In this document: in pieces, positions 28,301-40,300 of the stretch
How the letters are laid out: the number at the start of each line of letters is the position of its first letter
Numbering within the stretch: position 1 is the first letter of the stretch
Origin: Nipponacmea schrenckii
Lineage: Eukaryota > Mollusca > Gastropoda > Lottiidae
Direction of reading: 5' to 3'
Length of the DNA: 64,000 nucleotides
Assembly: GCA_030562195.1 (NCBI GenBank)
Contig: JAUJPP010000003.1
Location: 26,195,398 to 26,259,397, forward strand
Notes under the pieces: generated by a model
Seen by the model: the letters and a program-made list of their open reading frames with translations, nothing else
What the model was told of the DNA's origin: nothing
Databases searched by the model: none
Program-made: the position numbers and the translations under genes

Positions 28301-31300
28301 TATGTTATTATACTTTAAATTCAATAATAAATTTATTGAGTCTTAAAATTGCAGTTTCTGTCTTTTAACCCTAGTTCCAAACCACCATTATAAAAATAAT
28401 TTACCTATGAAGAGTTCCAAATTCAGGAACAACTATATACGGGGACCTCATATTTACAACTAAATGTATTGTCTGCAAAATAAAATTGTTAAATTCAATT
28501 TCTTAAAAAATTTGGAAAAGTCAATAGAGCTCCATTTAAAAAATTTTTTTATTTTCAGCAGAAAATGGTTTGACAGCCAAAATCCATGCTTTTTTATGCA
28601 TCAACACTAAAGAGTAAACCTAAGCATACCTGATGGCTATATGGCATACCTGATGGCTGTACAGCATATTATTGACATGTCAGCCATATTGAATCCCGGC
28701 GTGAATAAGGTCTATAGAGGACAGAACCTAACCTGATGGCTGTACAGCATATTATTGACATGTCAGCCATATTGAATCCTGGCATGAATAAGGTCTATAG
28801 AGGACAGAACCTAACCTGATGGCTGTATGGCATATTATTGACATGTCAGCCATTTTGAATCCTGGTGAATAAGGTATAAGAGAACAGAACCTAACCTGAT
28901 GGCTGTACAGCATATTATTGACATGTCAGCCATATTGAATCCTGGCATGAATAAGGTCTATAGAGGACAGAACCTAACCTGATGGCTGTACAGCATATTA
29001 TTGACATGTCAGCCATATTGAATCCCGGTGTGAATAAGGTCTATAGAGGACAGAACCTAACCAGGGTACCTGTGTCTGCTGTATGGCATATTGTAATCCG
29101 TGGTATAAGTCTGATAAGATTCTGTAATGATGCAGATCATATTGACAGCACCATATCATGATCTTTGGCTTGAAAAGATGCGAGACTTCTGATTGTGTCA
29201 GAAAGACATGTCTATCTTTTGAAGTATGGTTGTATGATATACTTGACCTTGCAGATATATTGATGTTAGCTATTGTTGTTATTACATAAGGTCTATAGAG
29301 GACAAACCTAACCTGATGGCTGTACAAAATATGTATTGACATGTCAGCCATATTGAAACCTGGGATGAATAAAGGTCTATAGAGGACAGAACCTAACCAT
29401 AAACCTGATGTTTTCTCTATGGCATATTGTAATCCTGGGTCGGCTATAATCTACAAATACTGTAATGTGACACATCAAAAAGCAGCTCCATATCTATGAT
29501 TCCTTGTAACTTGAAAAAATGCTGAGACTTCTGGTATAGAATGCTCAGATAAAAAATATCTATAATTAAGTAAGGGTACTAAAAAATAACTTACATTTGA
29601 GGTCTAATATACGTGTTAAAACTAACACTGGAACATCTCTATAACAAAATTTGACCATGATCGCCATTGAAACATGGATGCAATAAGATTTTATGGACCA
29701 TTGGATGTCCAGAGTACACAGCATACATCTTGCTTACAATAAGCACTGGCCCAGGAATACATACAAGTTAAAAACAAACTATGCAAGTGAAATTTGGCTT
29801 TAAAATTTGGTAATAATAAAAACCTCTCCCAGAACGATATCAAACGCTCACGTTATATTTCAGGGTAAAATGTTTCTACTAATTACGAAAGTAACAAGGA
29901 ATAATCCATATATGTGGCCCACAAATATTTGACTTTCGTCTTGACAATTTGAAAAGTCTAATAAAAGTGTTAAGACAGAAATAACTCAATGCTGAAAAAT
30001 TCTATAACAACTTGGACATGATCTGTCTCATGTTATAAACTATGATGTTAAGACAGAAATAACTCAATGCTGAAAAATTCTATAACAACTTGGACATGAT
30101 CTGTCTCATGTTATAAACTATGATGTCATAAGATTCTACCACCTCAATCAACCAGTCTACAACCCTCTTCCCCTTAGTTCCTTACCTCATCATAGACTAT
30201 TTCTACAGGCTGTACGTTTAAAGTGAGGGAGTAATCAGCTTCAATATAAAGTGGTTTAACCTGGAAATCTAACGTACAAACTTGATTTACTGCTGGTGCT
30301 GAAAGAAATAAAATAAACAAATAAATAGGCTACATTGCAACACAGTTGACTAGATAACTCCATCATTTTCACAGCTTAAACAATAAATTTTCTGAAATCT
30401 TATCTCAAAATTGTTTTTGGTCTTGGTACAAAATTCAAAACTTAAAATATGATAAGTCATGTGAAAAAGGGTTAAGCAACTCTGATTTTAATGATAGAAA
30501 GAATGGCAATCTTATATTCTTATTTCATATCTAAGGATGTGGGTAGGGCTAAATTTGGATATGTATAGACCACATATACATCCCCCCCTCAGGAGAGTTT
30601 CTTTCTAATTTTCTGTGTATATTTATTTCATTTAGTTTTTAGTTTATAGGCCTTATTCTGGAAGACTTAACTTAAGATGATTTTAATGTTCAAGTCATCT
30701 GGGGCCTTATTCTGGAAGACTTAACTTAAGATGATTTTAGTGTTCAAGTCATCTGGGGCCTTATTCTGGAAGACTTAACTTAAGATGATTTTAGTGTTCA
30801 AGTCATCTGGGGCCTTATTCTGGAAGACTTAACTTAAGATGATTTTAGTGTTCAAGTCATCTAGGGCCTTATTCTCAAAAAAACTTAACTTAAGATGAAA
30901 ATATTACATAAAGTATTGATAAAATACAAACCGTATACTCCTATATCTGATGTTAAAATAGGTATTAACTCGTGTTCTATAGACGCTCCATCAATAGAGA
31001 AACTTTCAGCGTTCAATGATACCCTGCAATGGTTAAATATATACATGTATTATTATTCATGGTGGCCCAATAATAAAAGATTGGACTGACACAGCAAAAT
31101 CATGGATTCCTGGATCAATTTATTTTATGAAAAAACAAATAAATACCCAAGAAAAAGCTGAAATTTAATAATTTAATGTCCTCACAATTACACTGAAATT
31201 TGGTGCCAAGTAAACATATGATTTCAAAGACTATCATAAACTGAGTGAAATATTGTAGATGTATTAAAAAAATGGGATGTGGCAAGTAATAATCAAAATA

Positions 31301-34300
31301 TGAAATTATAACATCAGCTGTACTGTTTCTCTAAATGCTCATCAATGGGGATGAATTACTAACAGCATCTTTGCCATAGTGCAGTCATATATATCTTAGT
31401 TTTAGTTGAATTGCAGAAACCACAGACATCTAATGAACGTTGGACTGGTGCAAATTGTTTGATAAAGACAAGAGTACTCTCGTTGAAACATCACAAGTTA
31501 TTTAGTAAAGTAATTGTTATCTATATAATTGTGTCCAGATATATTGAAGGTTTATAACAAATTGTTTGATAAAGACAGGAGTACCCTTGTCCAGACATTA
31601 TAAGTTATTGTAATAAAGTAATTGTTATCTATATAATTGTGTCCAGATATATTGAATGTTTATAACAAATTGTTTGATAAAGACAGGAGTACCCTTGTTG
31701 AAACATTACAAGTTATTGTAATAAAGTAATTGTTATCTATATAATTGTGTCCAGATATATTGAATGTTTATAACAAATTGTTTGATAAAAACAGGAATAT
31801 CCTCATTGAAAAATCGCAAGTTATTGTAAAAAAGTAATTGTTATCTATATAATTGTGTCCAGATATAATCTGTTTAAATAAAGAATACATACCGTAGACC
31901 ATTACTGACAGGTCTATGTTCTAAGGTTATTAATAAATTAGTGACTGACATCTGTAGAATCTTTTTACTATAGTTCACTAATGATGCACAGCAACTTTTT
32001 AATACTATCTGTACTTTATGAGCTACATACTGTAATATATATACAATGTATTCAGTTATACAATTACTTTTAATATAAGTTCAATCACAATTTACTATAT
32101 TTAAAAAATAAAAACACTCACTCAAAAATATATTATAATGATTTAGAAATTCTTAAGATCTTAATCTAGTGCTCTATCTGAACAACAGACCCCAACTTTA
32201 TAGTCCCTTGGACCTGTATCTAGGAAACTGTTGTGGTAACTGGGTTGAAAAAATAAAATACAGACCTCTTTTGGTGTAGATAAAACACTGGCATTAACAT
32301 CATATCCTATACCGTGATATAACTGAAATTTCTCTTCCTCTGATAATTCAGCTCTCCAATCTAAAATAAAAACAACTTGAAGTTATACTACCTGTAAATA
32401 TTGTCATATAGTTTGAAGTTTCAAACTTGGTCAATAAAAGTAAATATTCATTAGTTGAACTTACCGTACTATGACTAACAATATAATATTTATATTACAC
32501 AATATATCCTATACTAAGTGCGTTTCAAAATTTCTTATTCAAATGGATTATAGAAGGATTTTGCTGTATAGTATTGACACCAATGATGAACAAAGAATCA
32601 TTTTGACCAAAGTAAAAAATTGCTTGACAAGACTCTATTTAATTATCTGGTAATAAAAATACTGAAGTTGCATCTTTGGAAATTGAACCAACCAGAAATC
32701 TTGCTGTAATGTCAAGTTGTGAAAACATTAAATTGCAGATTCAATAACAACCATGAGAATCACCCTAATGTTCATATTGTTACCTTTATTTCCATTGTCT
32801 ATTTCTACTTCAACCTCTTCCACTTGACTTGAACCAAACCATGAACTAAACCAGCCTTTTTTTACTTTCTTCTTCCTAGCTCTTGTTGGAGCTTCATGTG
32901 CAAACTTCAATTGAAACATAATAAAATCTAATGGGAATGATTAAATGAACAATGACATACTCTGGAGTTCTTGGCCTAGTCAAATAAAGGAGGCTAATTG
33001 GATGAATGAATGATTGGATGAATGAATGAATGATTGGCTGTATAAATGTATAAATGAATGAATGATTGGATGAATGAATGAATGATTGGCTGTATAAATG
33101 TATAAATGAATGAATGAATGGATGAATGAATGAATGAATGATTGGCTGTATAAATGTATAAATGAATGAATGAATGAGTGGATGAATCAATCAATGAATC
33201 AATCAATGAATCAATCTCTTCATTCATTCCTTTGCTGAACAAAATAAGAGCGACATCAGGGTCCCAATACTATTTCACTGACTATTTTAAGTCTAAGGAT
33301 GCTGATACTATGCTAATTCTTGCCCTATCTATCTAGACACTTAGTTTAAATAATGTAAAGAGGTATTCTAGACTTTGTCATGTACAAGCAGCTCATAATA
33401 TCAACTAATCTTTGTAAAAGTGTTGTCCATGGTCAAAACCTATGCCACCCGTGTCCATGACACAAATTTTTTGAGAAAACCTCTTGACATTACTGTTTAC
33501 TTTGAATAAAACTTACCTCAACTTTAGCCTGTTCCCGGGCTATCAGAATATTAGCTACATCTAAATTTTCTTCAAGTTCCCATAATTTACTCTTGATAGA
33601 TTCATGGTCTGGTTCTTCTAGACTCTTCTTATATAGATCTTTATATTTCTTATATTTAGTCCTAAACATTAATATAAATATTGATATAAACATTGCTATA
33701 TAAACATTGATATAAACATTGCTATATAAACATTGATATAAACATTGCTATATAAACATTGATATACATGCTGATATAAACATTGATATAAACATTAATA
33801 TACGTGTTAACAAAAAAATATAAATATTCATAAAAAAACTTGATATAAATGCTCATATAAACATTGATATAAATGCTCATATAAACATTCTTTGAACACT
33901 TGTACAAACATTGATATAAACATTGATATAAATGCTGATATAAACACTCATATAAACATTGATAAATATTCATATAAACATTAATATAAACATTTATATA
34001 AACGTTTGTATAAACATTCATATAAAAACTCATATAAACATTCATATAAATGCTGATATAAACATTCATATAAACATTCATATAAACACTCATATAAACA
34101 TTGATATAAACATTCATATAAACATTGATAAACATTGCTATATAAACATTCATATAAACACTCATATAAACATTCATATAAACATTGATATTAATATTCA
34201 TATAAACATTGATATAAACATTGATATAAACGCTCATATAAACATTGATATAAATGCTGATATAAACATTAATATAAACACTCATATAAACATTGATATT

Positions 34301-37300
34301 AACATTCATATAAACATTGATATAAACATGCATATAAACATTGATATAAACATTCATATAAACATTGATATAAACATTGATATAAACATGCATATAAACA
34401 TTGATATAAACATAGATAAATATTCCTATAAACATTGATATACAACTCATATAAACATTCATATGCACATTCATATAAACACTCATAAAAACATTCTTAC
34501 AAAAGCTCATATAAACATTGATATAAATGCTCATATAAACATTGATATAAACACCTATATAAACGCTCATATAAACATTGATATAAATGCTGATACAAAC
34601 ATTATGTAAACATTGATATAAACACTCATATAAACATTGATATAAACACTCATATGAACATTCTTATAAACGCTCATATAAACATTGATATAAATGCTGA
34701 TATAAACATTCATATAAACATTGATATAAACATAGATATAAACATTATATAAACATTAATATAAACATAGATATATATTCAGATAAACATTGATATGATA
34801 TAAATGCTGAAATAAACATTGATATAAGCATTGCTATATAAATATTGATATAAACACTCATATAAACATTTATATAAACATTGATTAAACATAAGCTAGG
34901 CATAGTTTAGTAGGAAGGGCATTGGCAGATCTAGGAGAAAAGCCCCTTCTTGTCAGCCAGGTTACCTGTATGAGAATGAAACTAATTTACAAAATGCTCA
35001 CCTATGTTCTTTGATCCTTTCCCATGAGAAAGGTCGTATTATTTCCTCTAGTATGGCATTACAAGCATATCTCAACCAGGCCCTAGGATTTTCTTTTACG
35101 GTAACATTGGGATGATATTTACGATAGCGCTGGTTGATTGACATCATTTGGAATGAATCACCCACACTGAGCAAATTTAAAAACTGCAATATATAACAAT
35201 TCTAGATTATTCTTCATCCCTACATCAAATAAACTGATAAAATCTAAAATTTAAATTTATTAAATTCACAAATATCATGATTATATTTTTGGTGTTTGCA
35301 CAGTAATAAAGTCATAACCTTTACAATATTAAGCTATTACAAAATTCATATTTATACTTTGACTGCAAGAGTCACTATTCTTGTATCACCAAATGCAGGG
35401 GTTTGATTGTATGCCAGCAAATATAGCCAATCACAGACCTCAACAGAAAAATTGTTAACAATATGGCTAATAATTTACAGACTTTCTTTCGAGTGTTCGC
35501 TCTTATTAGTTGTATTTGCTAGAGTATAATCCAATTAAATCAATGTTTATATTTTTAAATTCTGAATTCACTGAGATGATAATAACAAGTACCTGTTGAC
35601 GAGAAAGCAGGACCTCGACTTCCTCTAATGTAAAATCAATGAAGAGTTTTGGAAGGGAGAAATTACTTTCTGTGCTTAATATCAATCTGGCTTGAGCTGT
35701 AATTGGTTCCATAACTATTAAATAAACATACATGGTCTCAATTTACAACAAGAGTGTGAGATTCAGGATGGGTAGAGGGTAGAGGCTTAATTCATAGGGG
35801 GCAGAATGTAAAACTTTCAAAATCATGTACAAAATGTGCAAAACTTATACAAAAATACCATTAACCATTGCCCCTTTTTGGCCTGGTTTACATGTAAGTA
35901 TGACTGTTACGAGAACACAGCAAAAATGAATCAAAATCACATCTCAGTATGCATTGTGTCATTATGTATATGAATCTTGAGTGACATGGAAATGCGAGTC
36001 TTTACCGAGAAACGGAAGTCAGTAAAAAGAGGAAGTGAGGCCGTCAGTGCATTGAATGAACAGCGATGTATTGGTCGACCCTAATCTAGTTGGTCAGATA
36101 AATAATAAATATGATCATAATAAAGAGGTACATAATCACTTTTCACATTTAATGTAATGCAGCAATAAAATGTTTTGTTACTTCTATTGAATAGAGATTA
36201 CAACGTGAACATGATGCTAGTATAGGAGTAGTTTATTTTAATATAATATGAATAAAAAGGTCCAGATGTATCAGTATTAAAAGGGTCAATAGAAAGATAA
36301 AACTTACTGAAGTCAAACTCCTCTTCAAATATACTATGTGAATCAATAGACAAACGTAATAAATTCTGAAAAACAACAAGACACCTAAGTTTGATATTTT
36401 GAACAGGTATTAAGAAAAACTCTAAATAATCAAGAACATGCAAGTTGTTAAAGGGATTGAAAGGTGTTTTCAAACCTTTTTATGGATTATAGCAATAATA
36501 TTTACAATTTCAATTTTCAGTCAGACATCTGTTCTGTTTCAGAAGATGATATTTCAAAAAAAGACCTGGAGTGTAAATCTTAACTTAAAATGATTTTAGT
36601 GTTCAAGTCATCTGACTGGTCAATCCATCAAATTGCTTTTTAAATTCTGTTTATTATCCAAATAATTGATTGTATTTCTTAAAATCTGGATTTTATTTAA
36701 GTTCAGTTTTCAAGAATATTTTACCTTGATTCTACGGTCTGAATTGACTTAAATAAATAATCATTGGAAATATGAGACAAAAGCTGTTAACTTTTGAATG
36801 AAGTTTTAGAAACCTACCCTCCAGCCATCGGTACTGAGACGAGATCGTAACAGATGATATTCTGGTATGTATGGATTCCAATATACAGAGATATCTTCTA
36901 ATCTTAATAACTGAAATAATACATCTAGAGAGTTATTATATATACTTAAACAACCTTCACTCCCGTCTCCTGTCTTCCACTAAACAACCTCTCGTGTCTT
37001 CTATCCTCCCTCACTCCCCCTGTCTTTCACCGTCATCTTCCCTCTTCCTGTCTTCTACCCTCCTCTTGTCTTCCACTCCCATCCCTCACTCCTCCTGTCT
37101 TCTACTCCCACCTCTCCCACCTATCACTATTCAACAGGAGGTACTGGTACAAGTTTAATTTCCATACGTTTAAAATTTATTTTCATTTTAATATTAAATA
37201 AAATACGTGGTCCTAAATTGGAAATGCAATAACTAATATGTTTATAATAAAACAGGATATAGCTTTACTTTTACAAAATCTTGGAGGAAACTTGCTCTGA

Positions 37301-40300
37301 ATAAACCTATAGATATAGAGATCAAATTAAAATGATTTTTTTTCATAAAATACTAACCTAACCTAACCTCCAGCAGACAAGATGATTATATTATTATATT
37401 GTAATAGTCCACTGGGAATCTAACTGTTTTATAACAGGAATAGATTCTCTTTAACCTTATCAATATTCATACATATTAATATTACTATCTGATAGTAACG
37501 CTGTATCACTAATACAGTAAATGAAACACAATCACATATTTCACTATTCTACTGGGATTAAATCAAGTTTCTCTTTAACCTTATCAATATTCATACATCC
37601 TAATATTACTATCTGATAGTAACACTGTATCACTAATACAGTAAATGCATTATTCCTACATTGTTAATGTTAAACAATCACATATTTCACTATTCTACTG
37701 GGATTAAATCAAGTTTCTCTTAAATATATCATAATTCATGAATACTCTTTTATTATCAACTTAATATATGCATGTATTGCCTATATTAGTTAATGTTAAA
37801 CAAGGGTTCCCTTATTTTCATATATACATACATATATATACCATAATTGGACTTAAATACTTATATCAATAGAAAGTAGAGGTGTTCTAATGGCTGGGAA
37901 AAATACCAGATGGTCTCACAAGTCCTTAATTAACTCGTAATTAGGCTAATTATGACGTGATTTCCCTCGTTAGGTACTACCATAGGTATGTATGATCTTT
38001 TTTTTTGATCATCCAGTCTGTTAATTCAATTAATCAATTAGTAAGCTTACTTTGGCTCTAATTAATCAGGGAACCCAACTTTAACCCAATGAGCTGGACT
38101 ATTTTTGTGTTCACTTAAAACTAACAATAGTTACTGCCTTAATCTCACAGTCAGATTTCTGACCACAGGTTTGGGTGCGGTGTAGTCTGATTTTGCGACA
38201 TTACTTAAGTTTATGACGTCAATTTCTTCCATGCCAAGATAATAATAGAGCCAACAGGTTATGTTATTATGGACTGGATCCTTACTGCTGGTCAATCCTT
38301 GAAACCAACCCAATATGAAGGAATATTTAGGCAGAGTCTGGTAAGTTGGGGATAACAATTTATAAACAGAAAATAATCACTTATCAGTCATGTCTGAATT
38401 CTTTCATTAAATGGAAGAATATTGTATTTTGAGATTCCTAATTTTAATGCAGTCTATAAACATGTTAATATTCTCCTGTGTACTGGTTGTAATCTCTATA
38501 TTGTATGTTATTGGATTTTTATTCTATATCTTTGATGTGAAGAATATATTACAGAACAGAACAGAACTCATGAGTATGAAGTCTGAAAAGTATTACAATT
38601 TTAATGAGATTTTTCCTTACCTTATGTAACATATCCGGGAGAGTTTCATTATTTTTTGTAGGATTCCAAGTCGAATCTGTTGTTTTCATATACATCTGTT
38701 TCAATATGAAACCACATGCAAACGGATGATCAATATTAGTGACTGTATCTTCATACCTTATATGGATATTTCGCATGGATACCTGCAATGTAAATCATAA
38801 TAATGTAAGACATTTTACTATCTGTATCACTTACAATCAGGGTTCTGGCTTGCCTACAATTAAATAAATGGATGATCAACATCAGTGACTGTATTTTCAT
38901 ACATTATATGGATATTACGCACGGATACCTGCAGGTAGAAAATTATGAAAAACATTTTGATTTCTTCTCCTCAAATAATCATTATCTTCAAATATCATAC
39001 TATATACTTTCAAATTTTTGCATTTCTAGTATTGTGTTCTTAAAAAACCCTGCTGCCAAAACTCTATCTTAGATCTCAATAAAAGCTCTCTCACTTACAA
39101 TCTGACTTGACTACATTCAAACTAAAACATAGAGGCTGCAAAACCAGAACTTGAAACAATATACTCTCCAATAACATTAGCCCTCATCACTAGAATTGGC
39201 AGTAGGTGCCCTTTATTAAATTGAGACACCTTGATATGCTAATTACACCTTTATTAAATTGAGACACCTTGATATGCTAATTACATTTCCAAGGATGAAA
39301 GATAACAAAATAATCATCCAATTACCTGAAGCTGATTCAAGAAATGTGCCGTCAACTTTTCATAAAATCCTGGTTCCTCTACTGTTTTATCAGCTGAAAA
39401 TAAAAATCGTGTTTGATCTTGACTTATTTTATGACTGATTTTTTAAGTCAGATAAAGCTTAAATTCCTCAAGAACCATGTAGGTCATTCTGAATTTACAA
39501 CTTAGCTTTTTAAAATCATATTGTGAATTGTGTGGCCAGACCAGACATTTAGAAAGTAATAAAAAACAATAACGGTAAATATTGCCCTCCATGTGGGTGT
39601 ATTAATTAGAGAAAAGTAAAGAAACAAAGGAGAAATGCAATATGACAAATTTGTTATTCCATCTACAATGTAATGTAAACGTGAAATCTGTCCTACTGAC
39701 AAAATTCACAATCAGACATTTTAGATCAACACCAGACATTACAGGTAAATAATAATTAACAGCCCTTCGTGTAGGTGTATTACAATGGTAATAATACAAT
39801 AAAAGAGAAATAAAAGATGACAAATTAGATATTGAATCTATAATGTATTAGACTCTTAGATTAGCTGATATCAAAATGGAATCAATTGTCTGGAAAAAAC
39901 AGAAATCCAATAATACAAAATTAAAATTAAACTCAATACAAACTAAATCAATCAAAATATTGGTCAATCAAAAACATGACAAAATATAACACAAATTATC
40001 AAATTATTTTTGAAAACGAGCTAAAACATTGTAAATTTTAATAGGCTGATAAGTAAAATAAATTTTGGAAAAACAAGAAAATTTGAAAAGGGAAATGAAG
40101 ATGTTTTTTGTTTGATTAATAAGGATAGGAATTTTCAAATTGTCTCATGAGATGTATGTTCGAAAACAATTTAAACATTCAAAAAGATAACAAAATAAAC
40201 ATGGAATTGTCCAATTAAATGGTTTTTCAAAACAAATATAATCAACATATTTTCATGAAAAAATGCAACAAATTGAACAAAAATGTATTCTGCAATAAAT

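Noticed and set aside
29430..29480. Second copy of exon 17 as the real exon
   Set aside because: Its frame that continues from the acceptor has a stop or loses the family residues; the 29070 copy keeps YHGLQYAIQQTQ and joins exon 18 in phase.
33722..34570. 282-codon minus-strand ORF and 159-codon plus-strand ORF
   Set aside because: Both are readings of the 12-bp intronic array; composition is only Met, Tyr, Ile, Asn, Val or Asn, Ile, His, Asp.
38131..38358. 75-codon minus-strand ORF as a VPS13 exon
   Set aside because: No family similarity and not phase-compatible; exons 6 and 7 join directly in phase 0.
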